A stretch of DNA of 7,399 bases from Rothia sp. (in: high G+C Gram-positive bacteria) (GCF_015265375.1 NZ_JABZXW010000079.1:1-7399), one strand, 5' to 3'. Positions 1 to 5,911 are shown, numbered from the stretch's first letter. A program made the numbers and translations. Notes: generated from the letters alone by a model not told the origin.

Positions 1-688
1 GTTCCGTATGCGCGGTTCGGGTCGGTCCTCCGATATTGAGACGACCATCGTGCCGCAGCTGCTTGCCGAAATTGACGGCGTGGAGTCCCTGCAGAACGTC
101 ATCGTGATTGGTGCAACCAACCGTGAAGACCTGATTGACGCCGCCGTGATGCGCCCTGGCCGCCTGGACCTGAAGATTCGCATCAACCGCCCGGACGCCG
201 CCGGTGCCGCCGAAATTTTCGGCCTGTACCTGACCGAGGACCTGCCGCTGGACGCTGCGGAGGTGGCAGCCGCCGGATCCGTCCGCGCCGCCCTGACCTC
301 GATGATTGCGGCGGCGGCAGGTCAGCTGTACGCGCGCACCCCCTCCACCGCGTACGCTGTGGCGACCGTGGATTCTTCCATGGTCGTTGGTTCTGGTGCG
401 AGCGCGAACCTGTCCACGCACACGCTGTACCGCGGCGACTTCGCCTCGGGTGCGGTGATTCGCAATATTGTGGACCGCGCGAAGAAGGCGGCGATTAAGG
501 AGCAGCTGCAGGCGCTGACCGCCGGTGCGGACGCAACGGGTGTGGGTATTGGTACCCGCCACCTGCTGGAGGCGGTACGCGCCGAGTTTGAGGATCAGGT
601 GGATTTGCCGCCGCTGCCCGATATTGAGGATGCACTCACCGTTGCCGGTGTGCGTGGCCGCCTGGTGTCGGTGGAGCCGCCGCGCTAA
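1..688 (+). CDS. arc: Arc/Mpa AAA+ unfoldase of the Pup system, C-terminal part (5' end outside window)
   Basis: Hexameric AAA+ ATPase that binds the coiled coil of Pup on tagged proteins and unfolds them. Reading begins at base 2; the N-terminal coiled coils, OB domains, Walker A and Walker B lie upstream of the window. Visible in order: the post-Walker-B FR.RGSG..SSD..TT segment, the PQLLAEIDGVE helix, sensor 1 (GATNRED, about bases 110-130), the arginine-finger stretch RPGRLD (about 149-172), then the C-terminal lid with GDFASGAVIRNIVDRAKK and HLLEAVRAEFE. These match Mycobacterium Mpa as I remember it. The protein ends ...VRGRLVSVEPPR. Mpa continues about 20 residues further to GQYL, the tail that docks into the 20S core. 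No GQYL-like codons occur in any frame just after the stop, so this is not an obvious frameshift. It lies 140 bases ahead of dop on the same strand. Confidence 0.95.
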   Translation, partial: FRMRGSGRSSDIETTIVPQLLAEIDGVESLQNVIVIGATNREDLIDAAVMRPGRLDLKIRINRPDAAGAAEIFGLYLTEDLPLDAAEVAAAGSVRAALTSMIAAAAGQLYARTPSTAYAVATVDSSMVVGSGASANLSTHTLYRGDFASGAVIRNIVDRAKKAAIKEQLQALTAGADATGVGIGTRHLLEAVRAEFEDQVDLPPLPDIEDALTVAGVRGRLVSVEPPR

Positions 689-690
689 AC

Positions 691-723
691 CGTGCGCCCG
701 CACGAGCCGGGCGGCGCGCGCCC
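691..723 (+). terminator. Tandem small GC hairpins after arc (weak terminator candidate)
   Basis: Two short inverted repeats start two bases after the arc stop codon: CGTGC/GCACG (691-695 with 700-704) and GGGCG/CGCCC (709-713 with 719-723). No T-run follows, so an intrinsic terminator is uncertain; they could equally be mRNA 3'-end protecting or read-through structures between arc and dop. The rest of the 689-828 spacer holds only weak -10-like strings (TATACA at 765-770, TATAGA at 806-811) without convincing -35 boxes. Confidence 0.3.
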
Positions 724-828
724 ACTAAGCTGTGCGCTCAGCCCACACCGCGCGTTTACCCCGCTATACAACCAGCATTACCGCAGGTCCAGAGCCTTTA
801 GATGGTATAGATTTTTTCAGGAGAACCC

Positions 829-2640
829 ATGAACTCCACCCCCAGCTACGGCGTGCACCGCATTATGGGTGCCGAAACCGAGTACGGCGTCATCGCGCCT
901 TCCGCGCCGGGCACCAACCCGACCGTGCTGTCGGCACTGGTGGTCAACACCTACGCCAAGCTTGCGTTCCGCCGCGGCGCCGCCTTCCGCGAGCAGCTGC
1001 AACGCCGAGCCCTGGCGGAGGAGCTGACCGCCGAGGAGGCACGCCAGGCAGAGAACTACTCGACCACCACCCCCGAGGGTCAGTGGTTGGGTGAATCCGA
1101 GTCGCCGCTGCGTGACGCGTTCGGCCAGGTTCAGGACGCATCCACCGCCCACTCGAGCCAGATGACGCACACCCGCACCGAGCTGACCAGCGAAGATATC
1201 GCCCTGGAGATTATGCGTGAGGCGGGCGTTCAGGCACCGGGTGAGCCCGCCGAGCCGCGGAGCGCCCTGGATGCGCTCGCCGGTGTGCACGGCCGCGGTG
1301 GTTTCCCGGAGCGTCTGGATTGGGACCGCGTGACCATGAACGCAATTCTGCCCAACGGTGCGCGTCTGTATGTGGATCACGCGCATCCGGAGTATTCCTC
1401 GCCGGAGGTTCTGACCCCCGCCGATGCGGTGCTCTATGACGCTGCCGGTGACGCGCTGGCGTACGAGTCGCTGGTGGAGCTGGGTAACCACGGGCAGGAT
1501 TTGCCGCAGGTGAAGCTGTACAAGAACAACACCGACTCGAAGGGCCAGTCCTACGGCGCCCACGAAAACTACCTGATTAGCCGTGATGTTCCGTTTGAGC
1601 AGGTTGCGGAGGCGCTCCTGCCGTTCTTTGCGACCCGCGCGATTTTTACGGGTGCGGGCCGTGTGGGTATTGGTACGCACGGTGAGGTTCCGGGTTTTCA
1701 GATTAGTTCGCGTGCTGATTTCTTTGAGCGCACGATTGGTCTGGAGACCACGATTCGCCGTCCGATTGTGAATACGCGCGATGAGCCGCATGCGGATGAG
1801 TCGAAGTACCGCCGTCTGCACGTGATTCCGGCGGACGCGAACCTCTCGCACTATTCGAACCTGTTGAAGTTTGGTACGGCGGCGCTGGTGATGAACCTGA
1901 TTGAGTCGCACAGCGAGCAGGCTCCGGTGCTGCCGGGCGTGCGCCTGTCTGATCCGGTGGCGGCGATGCATGCGGTCAGCCACGATTTGTCGCTGTCGGT
2001 TCAGCTGCCGTTGGCGCCTTCTTCGGCGACCCTGCCGAACCCGGTGTCCACGAGCGGTTCGGCGAGTGCCCTGCAGATTCAGCGCGCCTACTACGAGGCG
2101 TCCCGTGCGCATGAGGAGTCGAACCCGGCGGGTGTGGATGCTGCGACCGCGCAGATTCTCGACCTGTGGGGCGAGGTTCTGGACGCCCTGGAAACTAACC
2201 CGCTCTCGCTGGCGGATCGTCTGGATTGGGTGGCGAAGTATGCGCTGGTGCGCGGTTATGTCGCTCAGGGCGTAGATTATGCGAATCCGAAGTTGAAGGC
2301 TCTGGATTTGCAGTACGCTGATATTGACCCGTCGAAGAGCCTGTATCACCGTCTGGTGGCGCGCGGCCGTATGCGCACGCTGTTCTCTGCGGAGCAGGTG
2401 GAGCGTGCGACGACCGAGCCGCCGCGTGAGACGCGCGCGTTTTTGCGTGGCACTTTGATGGCGCGTTGGCCGGAGGAGATTCTGGGTATTAACTGGGATA
2501 CGGTATCGTGCCGTGGCAGGTATTCGAAGGATCTGACTCGTTTTACGATGATGGAGCCGACCCGCTACGGTGCAGCTGAGGTGGAGCCGCTGCTGGACGA
2601 AGTAAACCATTCGGATGCGTTGCTGAACCGCCTGCGCTAG
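829..2640 (+). CDS. dop: Depupylase Dop (Pup deamidase/depupylase), with enlarged Dop-loop region
   Basis: Carboxylate-amine-ligase-fold enzyme that hydrolyses the isopeptide bond between Pup and substrate lysines; it also deamidates Pup-Gln in species that need this. The start is set by AGGAGA at 819-824, four bases before ATG. Visible motifs: RIMGAETEYGV near the N terminus (E16 and E18 in the ATP/Mg site), SPLRDA at 92-97, NGARLYVDHAHPEYSS with the predicted catalytic aspartate D183, YKNNTD and SYGAHENYLISRD, GRVGIGTHGEVPGFQ, and NTRDEPHADESKYRRLHVI. DHAHPEY, as opposed to DVGSHPEY, marks it as Dop and not PafA. At 603 residues it is about 100 longer than Mycobacterium Dop. The extra length lies mostly on both sides of SPLRDA (about 80 residues), with a small insertion near 385-400. 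The last codon is followed by a double stop (TAGTAG). A 245-base spacer separates it from pup. Confidence 0.96.
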   Translation: MNSTPSYGVHRIMGAETEYGVIAPSAPGTNPTVLSALVVNTYAKLAFRRGAAFREQLQRRALAEELTAEEARQAENYSTTTPEGQWLGESESPLRDAFGQVQDASTAHSSQMTHTRTELTSEDIALEIMREAGVQAPGEPAEPRSALDALAGVHGRGGFPERLDWDRVTMNAILPNGARLYVDHAHPEYSSPEVLTPADAVLYDAAGDALAYESLVELGNHGQDLPQVKLYKNNTDSKGQSYGAHENYLISRDVPFEQVAEALLPFFATRAIFTGAGRVGIGTHGEVPGFQISSRADFFERTIGLETTIRRPIVNTRDEPHADESKYRRLHVIPADANLSHYSNLLKFGTAALVMNLIESHSEQAPVLPGVRLSDPVAAMHAVSHDLSLSVQLPLAPSSATLPNPVSTSGSASALQIQRAYYEASRAHEESNPAGVDAATAQILDLWGEVLDALETNPLSLADRLDWVAKYALVRGYVAQGVDYANPKLKALDLQYADIDPSKSLYHRLVARGRMRTLFSAEQVERATTEPPRETRAFLRGTLMARWPEEILGINWDTVSCRGRYSKDLTRFTMMEPTRYGAAEVEPLLDEVNHSDALLNRLR

Positions 2641-2675
2641 TAGCGCCTCACAGCCACTAAACCCACATAAACTCA

Positions 2676-2714
2676 TATTCTTCCCCGGGGCGGAGACCCC
2701 CATTCGGAAGAGTA
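2676..2714 (+). terminator. Two-tier hairpin 36 bases after dop (terminator or attenuator candidate)
   Basis: An outer stem of nine pairs with one G.T wobble joins 2676-2684 to 2706-2714. An inner GGGG/CCCC stem (2687-2690 with 2697-2700) closes the loop CGGAGA. The sequence after it is AAAAACC, not a T-run, so classical intrinsic termination is not supported on the + strand; nor does a T-run follow on the other strand. It may mark the 3' end of dop mRNA or attenuate transcription into pup. Confidence 0.35.
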
Positions 2715-2741
2715 AAAACCACATAACCCATAGGTAGGGTG

Positions 2742-2762
2742 CAGTATCCAGTATCTGGTATT
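2742..2762 (+). repeat. Short 7-bp tandem repeat in the dop-pup spacer
   Basis: CAGTATC occurs twice back to back (2742-2748, 2749-2755), followed by a degenerate third copy TGGTATT, so GTAT recurs every seven bases three times. This could be a chance run or a small protein-binding array upstream of pup. No function can be assigned. Confidence 0.35.
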
Positions 2763-2832
2763 CGGGTCGCGACAATCGGCGCACCGCCTCCAGCAACGCA
2801 TCTAAGCACCCCGCCTGACCCCATCACTTGAC

Positions 2833-2863
2833 GTTCAGACCGCCCCCCCTAACCGGTCTGAAC
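2833..2863 (+). promoter_or_regulatory. Perfect 10-bp inverted repeat just upstream of the pup ribosome-binding site
   Basis: GTTCAGACCG (2833-2842) and CGGTCTGAAC (2854-2863) are exact reverse complements separated by 11 bases containing a run of seven C. The repeat ends ten bases before the pup Shine-Dalgarno sequence. There is no T-tract after it (AAAACCC follows), so it does not look like a terminator for dop. It could be an operator for a dimeric regulator or a stem-loop in the pup 5' leader. A TTGACG string at 2828-2833 touches its left arm, but no -10 box lies at normal spacing. Confidence 0.5.
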
Positions 2864-2873
2864 AAAACCCTTG

Positions 2874-2881
2874 AAGGAGAG
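2874..2881 (+). promoter_or_regulatory. Strong Shine-Dalgarno site that fixes the pup start
   Basis: AAGGAGAG is nearly complementary to the 16S rRNA 3' end and lies four bases before ATG 2886. An in-frame TTG at 2871 would overlap this site and add five residues (MKERT), so ATG 2886 is the better start. It gives a 64-residue Pup, the same length as the mycobacterial protein as I recall it. Confidence 0.8.
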
Positions 2882-2885
2882 AACC

Positions 2886-3080
2886 ATGAGCCGCGAACGC
2901 ATTAACGCGCAGCAGACCGAAACCACCGCAGCCGAGCAGGAGCAGGAACTGACCCTCGCTGCCTCCCACGTGGTTTCTGATGTGAGCGAGGTCGACGACC
3001 TGCTCGACGAAATCGACGGCCTGCTTGCTGAGAATGCTGAAGACTTCGTCACCGGCTTCGTCCAGAAGGGCGGCGAGTAA
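2886..3080 (+). CDS. pup: Prokaryotic ubiquitin-like protein Pup, encoded in the ready GGE form
   Basis: Small intrinsically disordered modifier that PafA attaches through its C-terminal glutamate to target lysines. The 64-residue product has a variable, Gln/Glu-rich N-terminal half and the conserved C-terminal half VDDLLDEIDGLLAENAEDFV, which folds into a helix on the Arc coiled coil and is also bound by PafA and Dop. The C terminus is QKGGE, from codons CAG AAG GGC GGC GAG before TAA. Many Pups, including that of Mycobacterium, end in GGQ and must be deamidated by Dop; this one need not be. K61 is the only lysine, which limits Pup-on-Pup linkage to that site. pafA follows after 26 bases with no prcB/prcA between them, so the two are probably co-transcribed, with Pup translated much more strongly because of its better ribosome-binding site. 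Confidence 0.97.
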   Translation: MSRERINAQQTETTAAEQEQELTLAASHVVSDVSEVDDLLDEIDGLLAENAEDFVTGFVQKGGE

Positions 3081-3106
3081 CCGGCACGCTGCGCCGGGTC
3101 AGCATC

Positions 3107-4579
3107 ATGGAACACCGCATTTTCGGCATTGAAAGCGAATTCGGGCTCAGCTACGTCCCGCACGGAATCGGTCGGCTGAGCATCGAAGAGTCCGCCGCCG
3201 CCCTTTTCAAGCCCGTCCTGGATCAGTGGCGTTCAACGAACGTCTTCCTGCCCAACGGCGGTAGGCTCTACCTTGACGTGGGTTCGCACCCCGAGTACGC
3301 CTCCGCCGAGTGCGGCAGCATTGATGAGCTGCTCGCGCAGGAGCGCGCCGGTGAGTTGCTGTTCGCTGACCTGGCGCGTACCGCCCGCAAGCGCCTGCTC
3401 GCCGGTTCGGAGGGCCGCCCCCTCGACGGTGAACTGTACCTGTTCAAGAACAATGTGGACTCGGCGGGCAACTCCTACGGTAGCCACGAGAACTACTTGA
3501 TCAGCCGCAAACTGCAGTTCAACGACCTGATTGCCCAGCTCGTGCCGTTCCTGGTGACCCGCCAGATTCTGGTTGGTGCCGGTAAGACCCACCCGAACGG
3601 CGGCCCGGTGCCCGGTTCGACCGACCCGGCATCCAGCACGGGTGTGCCCTCGTACTCGTTCTCGCAGCGTGCCGACCATATTTGGGAGGCGGCATCCACC
3701 TCAACCTCGCGCGCTCGCCCGCTCATTAACACGCGCGATGAGCCGCACGCGGACGCTTCGAAGTTCCGCCGCATGCACGTCATTAATGGTGATTCGAACA
3801 TGGCGGAGCCGACGACCCTGCTGAAGATTGCCAGCACCGACCTGGTGCTGCGCATGCTGGAGGACCGCTTCCCGGTCACCAGCCTGGATATTGTGTCTGT
3901 TCCGGCGGCGCTGCGCGCTATCAGCCACGATCTGACCGGCACCGCGACCTTCGAAACCACCGATGGTAAGCACTACACGGCGTTGAGCGTTCAGCGTCAC
4001 TACCTGGATGCGGCACGCCAGTACGTGCAGCAGTACGGCGCGCACCACCGTCACGTGGAATACGCCCTGGACTTGTGGCAGCGCACCCTGGACGCTATCG
4101 AGTCCGGCGACTACAGCAGCATTGACACTGAGATTGACTGGGCGATTAAGAAGAAGCTTCTGGATGCGTATATTGCCCGCGCCCGCGCGGCTGGTCAGCC
4201 TGCCGATTATGCGAGTGCCCGCATCCGTCAGCTGGATTTGGCCTACCACGACATCGACCCGGAGCGTAGTGTTTTCCACGCGCTGGTTCGTCGCGGTGCG
4301 GTCAAGCGCATCCTGCCCGAGGGCGCCGCGGAGGCGGCGAAGACTCAGCCGCCGAGCACTCGCGCTCTGCAGCGTTCGCGTTTCATTAACGCGGCGGTTG
4401 CGGCGGGGGAGCAGTTCACCGTGGATTGGGTGCACTTGAAGCTCAACGCGTACCCGCAGCACACGCTCGTGTGTAAGGACCCGTTCGCGACCGGCAGCGA
4501 GGAGCTGGAGGAGGTGCTGAGCCTGCTGGAGTCTAAGGCGCGTCAGCATCAGGAGGCAGCATTCCCGCCGCCCTGCTAA
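3107..4579 (+). CDS. pafA: Pup-protein ligase PafA
   Basis: ATP-dependent ligase of the glutamine-synthetase-like carboxylate-amine ligase superfamily. It phosphorylates the Pup C-terminal glutamate and transfers it to substrate lysines. Visible: HRIFGIESEFGL at the N terminus (E9, E11, nucleotide/Mg binding), NGGRLYLDVGSHPEYASAEC with the predicted catalytic base D57, YLFKNNVDSAGNSYGSHENYLISR, QRADHIWEA, NTRDEPHADASKFRRMHVI and GDSNMAEPTTLLKI, and near the C terminus FTVDWVHLKLN and CKDPF. At 490 residues it is longer than the roughly 450 of Mycobacterium PafA. The extra residues are a Gly/Pro/Ser-rich insertion (about 161-182) and a C-terminal helix-like extension ending in PPPC. No good Shine-Dalgarno site precedes ATG 3107, in contrast to pup, so translation may depend on coupling or be weak. 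A terminator-like stem lies 65 bases after the stop. Confidence 0.97.
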   Translation: MEHRIFGIESEFGLSYVPHGIGRLSIEESAAALFKPVLDQWRSTNVFLPNGGRLYLDVGSHPEYASAECGSIDELLAQERAGELLFADLARTARKRLLAGSEGRPLDGELYLFKNNVDSAGNSYGSHENYLISRKLQFNDLIAQLVPFLVTRQILVGAGKTHPNGGPVPGSTDPASSTGVPSYSFSQRADHIWEAASTSTSRARPLINTRDEPHADASKFRRMHVINGDSNMAEPTTLLKIASTDLVLRMLEDRFPVTSLDIVSVPAALRAISHDLTGTATFETTDGKHYTALSVQRHYLDAARQYVQQYGAHHRHVEYALDLWQRTLDAIESGDYSSIDTEIDWAIKKKLLDAYIARARAAGQPADYASARIRQLDLAYHDIDPERSVFHALVRRGAVKRILPEGAAEAAKTQPPSTRALQRSRFINAAVAAGEQFTVDWVHLKLNAYPQHTLVCKDPFATGSEELEEVLSLLESKARQHQEAAFPPPC

Positions 4580-4618
4580 ACAGCACTGCTAGACGGCTCC
4601 CTAAACAGCGCCGCTAGA
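4576..4618 (+). repeat. Imperfect 18-bp direct repeat overlapping the pafA stop codon
   Basis: CTAAACAGC.C.GCTAGA occurs at 4576-4593 and 4601-4618, 16 of 18 bases identical, 25 bases apart from start to start. The first copy contains the pafA TAA stop. This looks like a small tandem duplication at the gene end; no function is evident. Confidence 0.55.
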
Positions 4619-4644
4619 AACGCCCTGATGAGGGAAAACCCGCC

Positions 4645-4686
4645 GGCGGTCGGGGTTATTGGACCTTCGGGAACACCCCGGCCGCT
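4645..4686 (+). terminator. Strong 12-bp hairpin after pafA (probable terminator without T-tract)
   Basis: GGCGGTCGGGGT (4645-4656) pairs with ACCCCGGCCGCT (4675-4686), 12 pairs including two G.T wobbles. The 18-base loop holds a small CC-TTCG-GG mini-hairpin (4664-4671). No T-run follows. Terminators lacking a T-tract are reported in GC-rich actinobacteria, so this plausibly ends the pup-pafA transcript before the lipoprotein gene. Confidence 0.5.
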
Positions 4687-4702
4687 ACACAGCCTGAACA
4701 CA

Positions 4703-4717
4703 GCTACGTGCCGTAGC
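4703..4717 (+). promoter_or_regulatory. Perfect 6-bp dyad upstream of the lipoprotein FKBP gene
   Basis: GCTACG (4703-4708), spacer TGC, CGTAGC (4712-4717) form an exact inverted repeat about 90 bases before the start codon at 4808. AT-richer sequence follows, with -10-like strings (TAAAAC at 4719-4724, TGTAAACT at 4740-4747), but I find no -35 box at good spacing. It could be an operator near the promoter or a small RNA hairpin. Confidence 0.35.
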
Positions 4718-4807
4718 ATAAAACAGCTAAACCTATACCTGTAAACTGTTCTGTGGCACACGGGCACTCACACGCCCCACTCTCACAGAAAACCCCAGAG
4801 GATAACC

Positions 4808-5863
4808 ATGACCAAACGCTCTAAGCTCACTATTTTCGGTGCCAGCGCGGCAGCTCTTGCGCTCGCACTGTCCGCATGTGGCGCACAGTCCAACAACGGC
4901 GACCTGTCCAAGGTGCAGTACACCTTGAAGAACGCGACCGCTGAGCCTGAGGCGTCCTTCGCGACTCCCTTCGCCGCTTCTAGCCCTTCCGCGTACGTGA
5001 TTGAGGAAGGTAACGGCGAGTCCATCAACGATGGTGACTACGTGCTCGTTGAGGCTGCCGTGTTCAACGGCACCGACGGCAAGCTTAACGGTTCCACTTA
5101 CTCCAGCGAGCCGATTCTGCTGCCGATTAACGATCAGCTGAAGCAGGCTGCACCGCAGGTGTACGAAACCTTGAAGAAGATTAAGGTTGGCGGTTCTTTC
5201 TCGTACACCACCAACGTTCTGCAGCAGCGCAGCACCGCGGGCGTGACCACTACGACCGCTTCGCCCGGCGCCGCAACTAACGTTGAGGTGTACACCGTGA
5301 AGACGAAGCTGCCCAAGTACGCAACCGGTAAGGCTGTTGAGGCTGACCCGTCGCTGCCGTCCTTCACCCTGGATGAGTCCACCGGCAAGGCTGAAATTAA
5401 GCTGCCCGATAACAAGCCGGAGGTCACCGAGCTGACCGCTAAGACCCTCATCGAGGGCGAGGGCGCCGAGGTCAAGGAAACCGACACCGTGTACGTGCGC
5501 TACATTGGCGTGCAGTACTCCGACGGTAAGGTCGTTGACGGCAACTACAACGCCGCCACCCCGATGGGCATCTCCCTGCAGGGCGTTATCAAGGGCTGGA
5601 CTCAGGGTCTGAAGGGTAAGAAGGTCGGCTCCCGTGTTGAGCTGGTCATCCCGGCGGACCTGGCGTACGGTAACGACACCGGCGGTTCCAAGCCTTCGGG
5701 CCCCCTCGTGTTCGTGGTTGATATTCTGGGTGCGGAGGAGAACCCGCAGACCCTGCAGCGTGCTCAGGCGGCTTCTAGCGCGGCTGCTGCGGAGGCGTCC
5801 GCCTCGGCATCCGCTTCTGCGACCGCAACCCCGGCAGCGACTGCTTCGGCTACTGCACAGTAA
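4808..5863 (+). CDS. FKBP-type peptidyl-prolyl isomerase lipoprotein (degenerate plus intact FKBP region)
   Basis: Predicted membrane-anchored, extracytoplasmic prolyl cis-trans isomerase, 351 residues. AGAGGA at 4797-4802 precedes ATG by five bases. The N terminus is a lipoprotein signal: MTKRSK, a hydrophobic stretch (about 7-21) and lipobox LSAC with the modified cysteine C24. Residues about 65-135 (IEEGNGESINDGDYVLVEA onward) resemble the first half of an FKBP fold but lack the VI.GW and AYG signatures, so this copy is probably inactive. Residues about 215-312 form a recognisable FKBP domain with YVRYIG, VIKGWTQGLKG, IPADLAYGN and LVFVVDIL. Its FDSS-like motif is VDGN and the usual PF.F segment is altered (TPMGISL), so activity may be reduced. 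The tail from about 319 is almost purely Ala/Ser/Thr. It is probably transcribed separately from pafA, given the hairpin between them. Confidence 0.9.
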   Translation: MTKRSKLTIFGASAAALALALSACGAQSNNGDLSKVQYTLKNATAEPEASFATPFAASSPSAYVIEEGNGESINDGDYVLVEAAVFNGTDGKLNGSTYSSEPILLPINDQLKQAAPQVYETLKKIKVGGSFSYTTNVLQQRSTAGVTTTTASPGAATNVEVYTVKTKLPKYATGKAVEADPSLPSFTLDESTGKAEIKLPDNKPEVTELTAKTLIEGEGAEVKETDTVYVRYIGVQYSDGKVVDGNYNAATPMGISLQGVIKGWTQGLKGKKVGSRVELVIPADLAYGNDTGGSKPSGPLVFVVDILGAEENPQTLQRAQAASSAAAAEASASASASATATPAATASATAQ

Positions 5864-5911
5864 CCCGACGCCTACGTTTTTACGTCACATTTTTATATAG
5901 TGTTTTATACC

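Noticed and set aside
799..811. Possible dop promoter (TAGATG/TATAGA)
   Set aside because: No -35 partner at 16-18 bases, and the implied transcript start would fall on the Shine-Dalgarno site at 819-824, leaving a nonsensical leader.
817..2796. 659-codon open frame on the - strand opposite dop
   Set aside because: Antisense to an unmistakable dop gene; the translation is Arg/Gln/Val-rich with no recognisable motif, the usual artefact of high-GC codon bias.
2828..2856. Promoter with TTGACG as -35 for pup
   Set aside because: At normal spacing the -10 position reads AACCGG, which is not a -10 element.
2849..3163. 104-codon open frame on the - strand covering pup
   Set aside because: Shadow of pup; Ser/Arg-rich and without a convincing start region.
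3701..4549. 282-codon open frame on the - strand opposite pafA
   Set aside because: Fully antisense to pafA and without family motifs.
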